Part shown: one piece after another, positions 50,935 to 59,818 of the stretch
Numbering within the stretch: position 1 is the stretch's first letter
Layout of the letters: every line of letters starts with the position of its first letter
From: Marivita hallyeonensis
GTDB taxonomy: Bacteria; Pseudomonadota; Alphaproteobacteria; Rhodobacterales; Rhodobacteraceae
Length of the DNA: 64,000 nucleotides
Direction of reading: 5' to 3'
Assembly (NCBI RefSeq): GCF_900129875.1
Contig: NZ_FQXC01000002.1
Location: forward strand, 558,001-622,000
The notes under the pieces: model-generated
Seen by the model: the letters and a program-made list of their open reading frames with translations, nothing else
What the model was told of the DNA's origin: nothing
The model's database searches: none
Translations under genes and position numbers: made by a program

Positions 50935-51444
50935 ATGCAGACCAACACAGTTCCGCATTTCGATGACAGCGAAAACACAACCGGGTGTTGTCCGAAGTTC
51001 AATCCCGAAGGCTGGGACGGTCGGCGGCTTGAATTCAGGGACAAACTCTTTGCCCGTGCCACCACCAAGGCCGTGATGCATATCCCGGTAAATATGGGGA
51101 AGGTCTTTACCCGCGTTCAGGAAAAGATCGAGGCGAATGGCGGTTGGGACAACGACAACATGCTTGTCCTGAGCCGGGACCTGTCCCCGTGGACGGGCGA
51201 ACACCTGTTCGCGGTGTCCGAACCGCTGCCCGGCGAAGAGATGGTCCGGCTGAGCGGTGAATTCATCACAAAGGTCTTCGAAGGACCCTATCGTGAAGCC
51301 AAAGACTGGCATGTGGACATGCAGGCACTGGCCAAGGAGCACGGCAGCGCCAGTGATGAGGTGTATTTCTTCTACACCACCTGCCCCAAATGCGTGAAAG
51401 CCTATGGCAAGAACTATGTCGTCGGGATCGCACGTCTGAGTTAA
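50935..51444 (+). CDS. Conserved protein with GCCPKF and CPKC motifs (often labelled hydrolase)
   Basis: A 169-residue protein of a family I recognise by its pattern: an N-terminal CPKFNPEGWD, the middle HIPVNMGKVFTR and LSRDLSPW, LSGEFITKVFEGPY, and a C-terminal YFFYTTCPKCVKAYGKNYVV. The Cys pairs at both ends could bind metal or be redox active. The GyrI-like ligand-binding fold is a possible alternative description. The start is ATG 50935, 5 nt after GGAGG; upstream in-frame ATGs at 50920-50932 are also possible. The function is unproven. Confidence 0.75.
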   Translation: MQTNTVPHFDDSENTTGCCPKFNPEGWDGRRLEFRDKLFARATTKAVMHIPVNMGKVFTRVQEKIEANGGWDNDNMLVLSRDLSPWTGEHLFAVSEPLPGEEMVRLSGEFITKVFEGPYREAKDWHVDMQALAKEHGSASDEVYFFYTTCPKCVKAYGKNYVVGIARLS

Positions 51445-51453
51445 CGCCCGCGC

Positions 51454-51491
51454 AAAGAAAAACCCCGCCGGACATATCATCCGACGGGGTT
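51454..51491 (-). terminator. Rho-independent terminator of sodB (probably bidirectional)
   Basis: The inverted repeat AACCCCGCCGG / CCGACGGGGTT (51461-51471 and 51481-51491, one mismatch, 9-nt loop) lies between convergent genes. On the minus strand it is followed by TTTCTTT, giving a good terminator for sodB. Confidence 0.8.
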
Positions 51492-51516
51492 CTGAAGCTC
51501 ATGATTTTGAGCGGTG

Positions 51517-52125
51517 TCAGGCGTTCGACAGGCGCTCTGCCACGTTTTCCCAGTTGACCAGGTTGTCGAGGAAGTTGGCCAGGTAGGCCGGGCGCTTGTT
51601 GCGGAAATCGATGTAGTAGGAGTGCTCCCACACGTCGCAGCCCAGAAGCGCTGTCTGGTCAAAGCAGACCGGGTTCACGCCGTTTTCGGTCTTGGTGACC
51701 TTGAGCGATCCATCGGTGTCGACCACGAGCCACGCCCAGCCAGAGCCGAACTGGCCCGCGCCTGCGGCGCTGAATTCGTCTTTGAACTTGTCGACCGAGC
51801 CGAACGCATCGGTGAGGCGGCTTTCGAGTTCACCCGGCATCTTGTTGTCGCCAGGACCCATCATTTCCCAGAACTGGTTGTGGTTCCACAACTGGCTGAT
51901 GTTGTTGAAGATTCCACTCTGCGCGACAGCGTTCGGGTCGTAGGTGCCCTTGATGATCTCTTCCATCGACTTGTCGGCCCATTCGGTGCCGTCGATCAGC
52001 TTGTTGCCGTTATCGACATAGGCCTTGTGGTGCAGATCGTGGTGGTACTCGAGCGTCTCTTTGGACATGCCCTTGCTTGCCAGCGCGTCATGCGCGTACG
52101 GCAGATCAGGAAGTTCGAAAGCCAT
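51517..52125 (-). CDS. sodB: Superoxide dismutase (Fe/Mn type)
   Basis: A 202-residue enzyme. Metal ligands are visible: His in LEYHHDLHHKAYVD (about 26-31), His in ISQLWNHNQFW (about 78), and the Asp and His in DVWEHSYYIDF (about 163-167). GAGQFGSGWAWL is the usual iron-type segment. It converts superoxide to H2O2 and oxygen in the cytoplasm. The start is ATG 52125 after AAGGGGAC; the longer frame adds 13 residues. It has its own terminator. Confidence 0.94.
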   Translation of the reverse strand: MAFELPDLPYAHDALASKGMSKETLEYHHDLHHKAYVDNGNKLIDGTEWADKSMEEIIKGTYDPNAVAQSGIFNNISQLWNHNQFWEMMGPGDNKMPGELESRLTDAFGSVDKFKDEFSAAGAGQFGSGWAWLVVDTDGSLKVTKTENGVNPVCFDQTALLGCDVWEHSYYIDFRNKRPAYLANFLDNLVNWENVAERLSNA

Positions 52126-52245
52126 GTGGGGTCCCCTTATTGGTGCGTCACTTTGTACAGGCATACCTGATGTGGCAGACCACAGAGGTCAAGGCCACTG
52201 CTTTGCCAAACCGGGAATAATCCGTTCCAATGACCGCTCAACGCG

Positions 52246-52818
52246 TCAGCGCACGAAATAGTTCACGGCGGAAGCCTCTTCAGCCGCGTTGCTGAGAATG
52301 TCGAACATGTAGCCCGCAACCGACCGAAAACACACGACCCGCGCCGTGCTGGCATCGTCCATCCAGAAAGCGGCGGCGACCTGTGCCATGCGGGTGCGAC
52401 GGACCATGCCTGGTCCGAACGCGTCGGGCGACATGTCGACTGGTGCCAGTTTTGCGATCACTTCGCGCAGCATGCGCCCCTTCAGTTCGAACACACTACG
52501 CGCGTCAGAGACATTGACGGCCAGCGCGTGCGCGCCTTGCAGATGGCCCGTCAGCGCACTGACCCGATCTTCGGCTTCGGCGTAGGGGCATAACAACAGG
52601 GCCTCGTCCGGTGACATCCAGAGCGCACCGTTTTCACCGTCGAAGGCGGTCTCCCGCACGCCCGGCAAAGCCACACCGAACGCGTGCTGGACCGCCTGGA
52701 CGATGGTCTTGTCCGCCAGATCGCCACGCAAGGTCACCATACCCTGCCCCGGCAGTTCCGTGATTTTCACCAGCCCGTCAAAGCTTGCGCCGCCCAGCGC
52801 CAGATGTACGTCAGACAT
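52246..52818 (-). CDS. soxG: Sarcosine oxidase gamma subunit
   Basis: A 190-residue protein. It shows the SoxG pattern LWMSPDEALLLCPY (about 68-81), then ALAVNVSDARSVFELKG and the C-terminal RSVAGYMFDIL. It is the smallest folded subunit of the heterotetramer and resembles part of the GcvT fold. It starts at ATG 52818, overlapping the soxA stop by 8 nt, and is the last gene of soxBDAG. Confidence 0.9.
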   Translation of the reverse strand: MSDVHLALGGASFDGLVKITELPGQGMVTLRGDLADKTIVQAVQHAFGVALPGVRETAFDGENGALWMSPDEALLLCPYAEAEDRVSALTGHLQGAHALAVNVSDARSVFELKGRMLREVIAKLAPVDMSPDAFGPGMVRRTRMAQVAAAFWMDDASTARVVCFRSVAGYMFDILSNAAEEASAVNYFVR

Positions 52819-55800
52819 TCTGCTTCTCCCCGTCCGGGTCATAGAAGACCGGGCTGACGATGCGCGCGGTCTTCGTATCGTCGCCGCCATCGGTGAATGT
52901 GATGACCTCGCCCATCCGGTCGGGGCCGTTCAACACGAGACCCATCGCGATCCCCTTCTGCAGCGTCGGGCTGTAATAGGTCGAGGTGACACGGCCTTCG
53001 GTGTTGGTCTGTCCGTTGGCATTGGTGCCACCGGCGATGGCGTAGGCCCCGTCTTTCAGAACCGAACCGTCGAGCGTTTCCAGCCCCACGAGCTTCCAGC
53101 GGTCTGGATCGGTCATGTGGCTGCGAGCCTGCGCGCGCTTGCCGATATAGTCGTCTTTCTTTTTCGATATGGCCCAGTCGAGGCCAAGGTCCTGCGGAAT
53201 CACGGTGCCGTCGGTCTCATCGCCGATCATGATGAAGCCCTTCTCGGCTCGCATGATGTGCAGCGCCTCGGTGCCGTATGGAGTGATGTCCCACTCCTTT
53301 CCGGCTTCAAGGAGTTTATCCCAGAACGCCCGGCCCAAATTGGCTGGGACGGCGATCTCGTAGCTCAGTTCGCCCGAGAAGGAGATGCGATAGACGCGCG
53401 CCGGGACGCCTGCAAGGTCACCGTCTTTCCATTCCATGAAGCCAAGCGCGTCTTTCGACACGTCCATGCCGCCCAGCTTTTCCAACAGGTTACGGGCGTT
53501 CGGTCCAACAACGGCAACCTGCGCGAATTGCTCGGTCGCGTTCACCGTCCAGACTTTCCAGTCCCACCATTCGGTCTGCAGCCATTCCTCCATATGCGCA
53601 TGAATGCGGTCCGCCCCGCCGGTGGTGGTGTGGCAGAGGAACGTGTCCTCATCGATCCGCGCGACGACGCCGTCATCGGCGAGAAAACCGTTTTCGGTGC
53701 ACATCAACCCGTAGCGGCAATTGCCCGGTTTCAGCGTGCTCATCATGTTGGTGTAGAGCATGTCGAGGAAGCGGCCCGCGTCGGGGCCCTTGACGATGAT
53801 CTTGCCCAGCGTGGAGGCGTCGAGCAGGCCGAGGCTGTTGCGGGTGGCGAGCACCTCACGATTGACGGCGTCCTTTACACTCTCGCCCTTACGCGGGAAC
53901 GCATAGGGGCGGCGCCAGTGCCCGACCGGTTCCCAATGCGCGCCGTTGGCGTCATGCCAGTCGTGCATCGGGGTCTTGCGGATCGGTTGGAAGATGTCAC
54001 CCCGCGCTTCGCCGGCGATGGCGCCCATGGAGATCGGCGTATAGGGGGGGCGGAAGGTCGTCGTACCGACCTGCGGGATATCTTCGCCCAATGCATTCGC
54101 AAGGGTCGCAAGGCCGTTGATGTTGCTGAGCTTTCCCTGATCTGTGGCCATACCGAGCGTCGTATAGCGCTTGGTATGTTCGACGCTTTCGAAGCCTTCC
54201 TGCGCGGCAAGCTGGACGTCGGAGACCTTCACGTCGTTCTGGTAGTCGAGCCACGCCTTCGCGCGCAACTTAAGCGGCGCGTTTGCGGGCATCATCCAGA
54301 CCGGCGCAAGCGGCGCTTCATCCGGTGCTTCGGCCGTTGGCGCGGCATCGCTGCTCTTATCAGCACCGGTGCGGGTAGCAGCGGTTTGTCCAGCCTTTGC
54401 AGCGTTTTGCAGGATGGCGCTCAGGTTCATTTCGCCATCGGCACTGCCAGCCGGGATCACGAAGGGTTGCCCGTCGTGGCTGGTCGGGGCCTTGTCGTGG
54501 TCCGGCCGGAAGGCGGCTTGCGTCGCGTCCCACGTGAGCTTGCCGCCGCAATGGGACCAGAGATGCACCACGGGCGACCAGCCACCCGACATGGCGACGG
54601 CATCACAGAAGATCTCGGTGGTTTCGGACCCGTCGCTGTCCTGCTGGGTGACGAGGACGGAATGGACGGCCTTGTGACCCTTGACCTTGGCGATGGCCGC
54701 ACCGGTCTTGACCGTCAGCCCCAGCGCCTTGGCCTCCTCCATCAGCGCGCCGCCGCCGTTGGGACGGGCGTCGAGGATGGCAGGGACTTTCAATCCCGCC
54801 TCGTGCAGGGCGATGGCGGTGCGGTAGGCGTCGTCGTTGTTGGTGACAATGACGGTGCGGTCGCCGGGGTTGATCGCGTAATTGACCACGTAGTCGCGCA
54901 TGGCAGCGGCCAGCATCACGCCGGGGATGTCGTTGCCGGCGAAGCTCAGCGGGCGTTCGATTGCGCCGGTGGCGGTGATGACTTGTGCCGCGCGGATGCG
55001 CCAGAGGCGGTGACGCGGGCCTCTGTCCTCGGGCGCGTGGTCGGTGAGGCGCTCGTAGCCCAGAACGTAGCCGTGGTCATAGACCCCTGCCCCCACCGTA
55101 CGGCTGCGCAGGGTGACGTTGGGCATGGCGTCGAGCGCCGCGACCGTCTCGGCGATCCAGGTCTCCGCGTCCTTGCCATCGATGGTGCCGCCGTCAACCG
55201 GCGTGCGGCCGCCCCAATGCGGGGTCTGTTCCAGCAGCAGCACCTTCGCGCCGCTCTGCGCTGCGCTCAACGCGGCTTGCAGACCGGCCACGCCGCCGCC
55301 GATCACCAGCACGTCCGTGAAGGCGTAGAAATGCTCGTAACGATCGGGGTCGCGCGCCTCGGCGGCGGGCGCCTTTCCCAAGCCTGCAGATTTGCGGATG
55401 AACGGTTCGTAGACGTATTTCCAGAACGGGCGCGGGTGGATGAACATCTTGTAGTAGAAGCCCGCGGGCAGAAAGCGTGCGAGCAGCGTGTTCACCGCGC
55501 CGATATCGTAGTCGAGCGACGGCCAATGGTTCTGGCTGGTGGCTTTCAGCCCGTGGAAGATCTCGGTCGTGGTGGCGCGCTGGTTGGGTTCGAGGGTGTC
55601 GCCCTCACCAAGGTTCACCAGCGCGTTGGGCTCTTCCGACCCGCTCGCCACCACGCCACGCGGGCGGTGGTATTTGAAGCTGCGACCCATCAGGGTCTGA
55701 CCATTGGCGAGCAGCGCCGAGGCGAGCGTGTCGCCGTCGTGGCCGGTCAGGCGTGTGCCATTGAACGTGAAGGCGACATCGCGGTCGCGGTTGATCAGGC

Positions 55801-55828
55801 GGCCCTGTGTGGGAAGGCGGGTGCTCAT
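52811..55828 (-). CDS. soxA: Sarcosine oxidase alpha subunit
   Basis: A 1005-residue subunit. The N-terminal 2Fe-2S-like HcnA domain (20-100) has FTFNGTRLTGHDGDTLASALL and RSFKYHRPRG. The NAD-binding Rossmann site is at about 173-200 (VLVIGGGVAGLQAALSAAQ), with VITATGAIERPL further on. The C-terminal half (about 620-990) is an aminomethyltransferase/GcvT domain that passes the methyl group to tetrahydrofolate. With SoxB, D and G it oxidises sarcosine to glycine, formaldehyde or methylene-THF, and H2O2. Length is normal for the family. It lies 68 bp after soxD. Confidence 0.95.
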   Translation of the reverse strand: MSTRLPTQGRLINRDRDVAFTFNGTRLTGHDGDTLASALLANGQTLMGRSFKYHRPRGVVASGSEEPNALVNLGEGDTLEPNQRATTTEIFHGLKATSQNHWPSLDYDIGAVNTLLARFLPAGFYYKMFIHPRPFWKYVYEPFIRKSAGLGKAPAAEARDPDRYEHFYAFTDVLVIGGGVAGLQAALSAAQSGAKVLLLEQTPHWGGRTPVDGGTIDGKDAETWIAETVAALDAMPNVTLRSRTVGAGVYDHGYVLGYERLTDHAPEDRGPRHRLWRIRAAQVITATGAIERPLSFAGNDIPGVMLAAAMRDYVVNYAINPGDRTVIVTNNDDAYRTAIALHEAGLKVPAILDARPNGGGALMEEAKALGLTVKTGAAIAKVKGHKAVHSVLVTQQDSDGSETTEIFCDAVAMSGGWSPVVHLWSHCGGKLTWDATQAAFRPDHDKAPTSHDGQPFVIPAGSADGEMNLSAILQNAAKAGQTAATRTGADKSSDAAPTAEAPDEAPLAPVWMMPANAPLKLRAKAWLDYQNDVKVSDVQLAAQEGFESVEHTKRYTTLGMATDQGKLSNINGLATLANALGEDIPQVGTTTFRPPYTPISMGAIAGEARGDIFQPIRKTPMHDWHDANGAHWEPVGHWRRPYAFPRKGESVKDAVNREVLATRNSLGLLDASTLGKIIVKGPDAGRFLDMLYTNMMSTLKPGNCRYGLMCTENGFLADDGVVARIDEDTFLCHTTTGGADRIHAHMEEWLQTEWWDWKVWTVNATEQFAQVAVVGPNARNLLEKLGGMDVSKDALGFMEWKDGDLAGVPARVYRISFSGELSYEIAVPANLGRAFWDKLLEAGKEWDITPYGTEALHIMRAEKGFIMIGDETDGTVIPQDLGLDWAISKKKDDYIGKRAQARSHMTDPDRWKLVGLETLDGSVLKDGAYAIAGGTNANGQTNTEGRVTSTYYSPTLQKGIAMGLVLNGPDRMGEVITFTDGGDDTKTARIVSPVFYDPDGEKQNV

Positions 55829-55896
55829 GGGTCAGGCCTTGGCGCTGGCGAAGGCGTCGGTGCCTCCGGCGGGAGTTTTCTTGGCAAGATGAAGGG

Positions 55897-56226
55897 TCAT
55901 GCGAGGTCTCTCCAGCGGAAGCCGGGGCGCTTTGCACGGATGGTGTCGAGGAGGTCTTTCGGCGGCTCGGTGGTTTGTGCTTTGTAGGTGCCGAAGACTT
56001 CGAGCGTGTTCGTACACCGCGCCGCGTGGAACCACTTGCCACAGCCATTGGCGTGCCGCCAGCGTTCGAAATGCACGCCTTTGGGGTTTTCGCGGTGGAA
56101 AAGGTAGGCGGTGAAGTCCTCGTCCGACGCGCCGGGTCCGAAGCGTTTGAGATGCGCTTCGCCGCCTGCGTGCAGCTCGGTTTCCTCGGCGTCGACGCCG
56201 CAATAGGGGCAGGTTAGGAGGAGCAT
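55897..56226 (-). CDS. soxD: Sarcosine oxidase delta subunit
   Basis: A 109-residue zinc subunit. The metal site is formed by CPYCG near the N-terminus (Cys6, Cys9) and by HANGCGKWFHAARC later (about 58-72). The middle shows YLFHRENPKGVHFERWRH, a family hallmark. The start is ATG 56226 after TCGGAGTCC. It lies between soxB and soxA, separated from soxB by a 148-bp gap with a GC-rich inverted repeat. Confidence 0.93.
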   Translation of the reverse strand: MLLLTCPYCGVDAEETELHAGGEAHLKRFGPGASDEDFTAYLFHRENPKGVHFERWRHANGCGKWFHAARCTNTLEVFGTYKAQTTEPPKDLLDTIRAKRPGFRWRDLA

Positions 56227-56275
56227 TTTGCGGACTCCGAATTGGACTTGTGCATCTGGTAAGCTGCAGACCAAA

Positions 56276-56338
56276 GGGCAGAGCCCGGCCGCGGGTGGGT
56301 GCGAAGCGCCCGCCCATGGGGGCGGTCGGGCGCTGCCC
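56276..56338. repeat. GC-rich inverted-repeat element inside the sox operon
   Basis: The 63-bp element begins GGGCAGAGCCCG and ends CGGGCGCTGCCC; the 12-bp termini are inverted repeats with one mismatch. The inside is also hairpin-prone (GGGTGGG / CCCGCCC). It fills most of the gap between soxB and soxD and could form a strong RNA hairpin that changes the soxB to soxDAG ratio. Similar GC-rich elements are common in Rhodobacteraceae (from memory). Confidence 0.55.
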
Positions 56339-56374
56339 GGCGTGCCGCCGGGCGGAGGTTCTTCTGAAGATCCA

Positions 56375-57619
56375 TCAGTGCGCCACCCCCGCAGCGACGC
56401 TCTCATCGATGAACCGCCCCTCGCGGAAGCGGTTGAGGCCGAATTCGGCGGTCAGGGGCGAGTGGCCCTTGGCCACGAGTTCCGCCATGCCCCAGCCGGA
56501 ACCGGGGATCGCCTTGAAGCCACCGGTGCCCCAGCCGCAGTTGATGAAGCAGTTCTCCAGCGGCGTCTTTGACAGGATGGGCGAGCGGTCGCCGGTCATG
56601 TCGACGATGCCGCCCCACCAGCGGAGCATCTTGAGGCGGGAGATCATCGGGAAGGTCTCGATGAGCGCGCGGACGGTTTCCTCCACATGGTGGAAGGACC
56701 CGCGCTGGGTATAGTTGTTGTAGCCGTCCGCGCCCCCGCCGATGACCATTTCGCCCTTGTCGGATTGGCTCATGTAGCCGTGCACCGTGTTGGCCATGAC
56801 GACCACGTCCATCACCGGTTTGATCGGCTCGGACACCAGCGCCTGAAGAGCGACGGATTCGATGGGCAGGCGGAAGCCAGCCATCTCGGCAAGCACGCCG
56901 GAATGGCCCGCGACGACAATGCCGAGCTTGTCGCAGTCGATGTCGCCCTTGGTGGTGGTCACGCCGGTGACCTTGCCGCCCGACTGGCGCACGGCGGTGA
57001 CTTCGCATTTCTGGATGATGTCCATGCCCATGTCGGAGCAGGCTCGGGCGTAGCCCCAGGCGACCGCATCATGGCGCGCGGTGCCGCCGCGCGGTTGCCA
57101 GAGCGCGCCGAGGACCGGATAGCGCGGGCCCTTGAGCTCGATGATCGGGCAGAGCTCTTTCACGCGGGCCGGGCCGATGAACTGGGTGTCGACCCCTTGC
57201 AGGCGGTTGGCATGCGCGGTGCGGCGGTAGCCGCGAATCTCGTGTTCGGTCTGGGCCAGCATCATCACGCCACGGGGGCTGAACATGATGTTGTAGTTGA
57301 GGTCCTGTGACAGCGTCTCGTAGAGGGAGCGCGCCTTTTCGTAGATCGCCGCGGACGGGTCCTGCAGGTAGTTCGAGCGGATGATCGTCGTGTTGCGGCC
57401 GGTGTTTCCGCCGCCGAGCCAGCCCTTCTCGATCACCGCGACATTGGTGATGCCGAAGTTCTTGCCAAGATAATAGGCGGTGGCGAGGCCGTGGCCCCCC
57501 GCGCCGACGATAATCACATCGTAGCGCTTTTTCGGTTCGACCTTGCGCCACGCGCGCTCCCAACCGCTGTGGTAGCGGACGGCTTCGCGGGCAACGGCAA
57601 AGGCGGAATAGCGTTTCAT
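56375..57619 (-). CDS. soxB: Sarcosine oxidase beta subunit
   Basis: A 414-residue FAD subunit. The Rossmann motif is YDVIIVGAGGHGLATAYYLG (about 33-52). The covalent-flavin His lies in GGTARHDAVAWGYARA (about 170-185). GWGTGGFKAIPGSG closes the FAD site near the C-terminus. It carries the sarcosine dehydrogenation site. The start is ATG 57619; the ribosome site is weak. It is the first gene of soxBDAG. Length is normal for the family. Confidence 0.95.
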   Translation of the reverse strand: MKRYSAFAVAREAVRYHSGWERAWRKVEPKKRYDVIIVGAGGHGLATAYYLGKNFGITNVAVIEKGWLGGGNTGRNTTIIRSNYLQDPSAAIYEKARSLYETLSQDLNYNIMFSPRGVMMLAQTEHEIRGYRRTAHANRLQGVDTQFIGPARVKELCPIIELKGPRYPVLGALWQPRGGTARHDAVAWGYARACSDMGMDIIQKCEVTAVRQSGGKVTGVTTTKGDIDCDKLGIVVAGHSGVLAEMAGFRLPIESVALQALVSEPIKPVMDVVVMANTVHGYMSQSDKGEMVIGGGADGYNNYTQRGSFHHVEETVRALIETFPMISRLKMLRWWGGIVDMTGDRSPILSKTPLENCFINCGWGTGGFKAIPGSGWGMAELVAKGHSPLTAEFGLNRFREGRFIDESVAAGVAH

Positions 57620-57804
57620 GTGGCACGACTCAAAGCTTGGGGTGACCTCAGGGTGTATGTGGCCCGAAGTGGCCGGCGGGCGGATACTCTGAGCGTCATG
57701 TTTCCCCGTTTTTGCGACATGGCGCTTTGTCACGGGGTTTTGCCCTTTTTTCAAGCGGCCTGCGGCTATACATCCCGGGGAACAACAAGAGGACGACGCG
57801 CATC

Positions 57805-59034
57805 ATGACCTTCTTCTGGATCGCGACCGTGGGGTTGGCCGTGGCGATGGCGGGCCTGCTGGTGCTGGCGCTCTTGCGCGGGCAGCGCAACACCGGCCCG
57901 GCGGAAGCGTTCGACGTGCAGGTCTACCGTGATCAGCTGACCGAAGTGGACCGCGATCTGGCGCGTGGGGTGATCTCGGACGAGGATGCCGAGCGGCTGC
58001 GGACCGAGATTTCGCGGCGCATCCTTTCTGCGGATGCCAAGGTTCAGGCCACCGGTGCCGGGGGCGATCAGCCAAAGACGCTGGGTGGCGCGGTGGCGAT
58101 GCTGGTGGCGGCGCTGGTCGTGGGCGGGTCGTTCTGGCTCTACGGTCAGCTGGGCGCACCGGGATACGGCGATCTGGGTCTGTCATCACGTATGGAGATG
58201 GCGCAACTGGCGCGGGAGAACCGCCCGTTGCAGGAAGAGGCCGAGGCGCAAATCCCCGAAGTCGCCAACCCGGATGTGCAGCCGGAATACGGCGATCTGG
58301 TCCAGCGCCTGCGCGGCGCAGTGGCCGAGCGACCGAATGACCTGCAGGGTCATATCCTGCTGGCACGGTCGGAAGCCGCGATGGGGAACTATGTGGCCGC
58401 CTACGAGGCGCAAGAGCGCGTATTGTCGATCAAGGGAGATAGCTCCACAGCGTCGGATTATGCGGACCTGGCCGACATGATGGTTTTGGCCGCCGGAGGC
58501 TATGTCTCGCCCGAGGCAGAGCGCGTTCTGGAGGCGGCCCTTGCGCGCGATCCTCAGAACGGGGTGGCGCGATACTACATGGGGCTGATGATGGCGCAGA
58601 CCGGGCGGCCTGATATCGCCTTCCGTCTGTGGGACCAGTTGGTGCGACAAAGCCCGGCCGACGCGGCGTGGATGCCGCCGATCCTTGCGCAGATCGAGGA
58701 CATGGCCTTCCGCGCGGGCGTGTCCGACTACCAGGTGCCTCGGGCCGCCGCCCTGCCCGGCCCGACCGCCGACGATGTGGAAGCGGCCGGAGAGATGACG
58801 CCGGAAGAGCGGCAGGAGATGATCCGCGGCATGGTCGCCCAGCTGTCGGACCGTCTGGCAACAGAAGGCGGACCGCCGGAGGATTGGGCGCGGCTGATTA
58901 CTTCGCTTGCGGTACTGGGCGATCAGGGACAGGCGATTGCCGTCTGGAACAACGCGCAGGAAGTGTTCGCGGAGAACCCGGACGCGCTCGAGATCGTGCG
59001 TGAGGGCGCGCGGGCGGCCGGGCTGGTGCTTTGA
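57805..59034 (+). CDS. ccmI: Cytochrome c-type biogenesis protein CcmI
   Basis: A 409-residue inner-membrane protein. Its first helix is FFWIATVGLAVAMAGLLVLALL (3-24), followed by the CcmI signature YRDQLTEVDRDLARGVISDEDAERLRTEISRR (about 42-73), a second helix (AVAMLVAALVVGGSFWLYG), and a periplasmic TPR region (about 180-310) that holds apocytochrome c. It acts in haem ligation to c-type cytochromes. The start is ATG 57805 (AGAGGACG upstream). It is the first gene of a tight plus-strand trio with ruvX and the DUF1289 gene. Confidence 0.9.
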   Translation: MTFFWIATVGLAVAMAGLLVLALLRGQRNTGPAEAFDVQVYRDQLTEVDRDLARGVISDEDAERLRTEISRRILSADAKVQATGAGGDQPKTLGGAVAMLVAALVVGGSFWLYGQLGAPGYGDLGLSSRMEMAQLARENRPLQEEAEAQIPEVANPDVQPEYGDLVQRLRGAVAERPNDLQGHILLARSEAAMGNYVAAYEAQERVLSIKGDSSTASDYADLADMMVLAAGGYVSPEAERVLEAALARDPQNGVARYYMGLMMAQTGRPDIAFRLWDQLVRQSPADAAWMPPILAQIEDMAFRAGVSDYQVPRAAALPGPTADDVEAAGEMTPEERQEMIRGMVAQLSDRLATEGGPPEDWARLITSLAVLGDQGQAIAVWNNAQEVFAENPDALEIVREGARAAGLVL

Positions 59035-59037
59035 TCC

Positions 59038-59511
59038 GTGATCTTTGACGACATCTCTGACTTCGCCGCCGCCTTGCCGCGGATGCGCGCGATTGCGGGG
59101 ATCGATCTGGGCACAAAAACCATCGGTGTCGCGGTGTCCGACGGGATGCGCAGCGTGGCCACGCCACTGGAGACGATCAAGCGGCGCAAGTTCGGTCAGG
59201 ATGCCGAGGCGCTTGTGGCGATTCTCACCGCGCGCGACATTGCGGGACTGGTTCTGGGCCTACCGCGCAACATGGATGGCAGCGAAGGGCCGCGCTGTCA
59301 GTCGACCCGTGCGTTCGCCCGCAATTTCAATGCGGTATGGGACGGTCCTGTGACATTCTGGGACGAACGGCTGTCCACCGTTGCGGCAGAAAGAGCACTG
59401 TTGGAGGCGGATACGACCCGAAAGCGTCGCGCAGAGGTGATCGATCACGTCGCCGCGTCCTATATCCTGCAAGGAGCGCTGGATCGCCTGCGCCATATTG
59501 AGGCTGACTGA
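59038..59511 (+). CDS. ruvX: Putative pre-16S rRNA nuclease / Holliday junction resolvase (RuvX/YqgF)
   Basis: A 157-residue RNase H-like protein. IAGIDLGTKTIGVAVSD (about 19-35) holds the first catalytic Asp. VLGLPRNMDGSEGPR, FWDERLSTVAAE (catalytic Glu) and RRAEVIDHVAASYIL (second Asp) complete the YqgF pattern. It probably processes pre-16S rRNA ends. It starts with GTG 59038, 3 nt after the ccmI stop, and the next gene is 4 nt downstream. Confidence 0.92.
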   Translation: MIFDDISDFAAALPRMRAIAGIDLGTKTIGVAVSDGMRSVATPLETIKRRKFGQDAEALVAILTARDIAGLVLGLPRNMDGSEGPRCQSTRAFARNFNAVWDGPVTFWDERLSTVAAERALLEADTTRKRRAEVIDHVAASYILQGALDRLRHIEAD

Positions 59512-59515
59512 GCAT

Positions 59516-59746
59516 ATGAAAGACGACATCTGGAGCCGGGACGAGATCGAAAGCCCCTGTGTGAAGATCTGCGTGGTGCATCCCGAAAGCCGTCTGTGCA
59601 CCGGCTGTCTGCGTACGATCGACGAGATCGGCGCGTGGTCCAAGATGTCACCTGACGCGCGTCGTGCCGTCATGGCAGAACTGCCGGGTCGAGCCGGCGA
59701 ACATCGCGTGCGTCGCGGCGGGCGCGCTGCTCGGCTCAAGCGCTGA
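59516..59746 (+). CDS. DUF1289 small Cys-rich protein
   Basis: A 76-residue protein with the DUF1289 pattern: SPCVKICVVHPESRLCTGC (Cys at about 16, 20, 29 and 32) followed by RTIDEIGAWSKMSPDARRAVM. The four Cys look like a metal or Fe-S site. The function is unknown. I start at ATG 59516; a TTG at 59498 would overlap ruvX. It ends the ccmI-ruvX run, followed by a probable terminator. Confidence 0.88.
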   Translation: MKDDIWSRDEIESPCVKICVVHPESRLCTGCLRTIDEIGAWSKMSPDARRAVMAELPGRAGEHRVRRGGRAARLKR

Positions 59747-59768
59747 ACACATTCGGTTTAGAATAAGA

Positions 59769-59801
59769 AACACCCGAAGCGCATCGCGCTCCGGGTTGTT
59801 C
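59769..59801 (-). terminator. Probable terminator between convergent genes
   Basis: The imperfect inverted repeat AACACCCGAAGCGC / GCGCTCCGGGTTGTT (3-nt loop, one bulge and one mismatch) lies between the DUF1289 gene and the minus-strand Pro-rich gene. T-rich sequence follows on the minus strand (TTTCTTATTC), so it best serves the minus-strand gene. Confidence 0.55.
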
Positions 59802-59818
59802 GTGTTCAGACGGTCGGA

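Noticed and set aside
52703-55987. Plus-strand frame of 1094 codons opposite soxA
   Set aside because: It is a full antisense shadow of soxA, caused by high third-position GC; no motif is present.
57704-57750. Hairpin CCCCGT...ACGGGG followed by T-rich sequence before ccmI
   Set aside because: The stem is interrupted by a 6-nt bulge and a large loop, and no plus-strand gene precedes it; it falls in the divergent soxB/ccmI promoter region.
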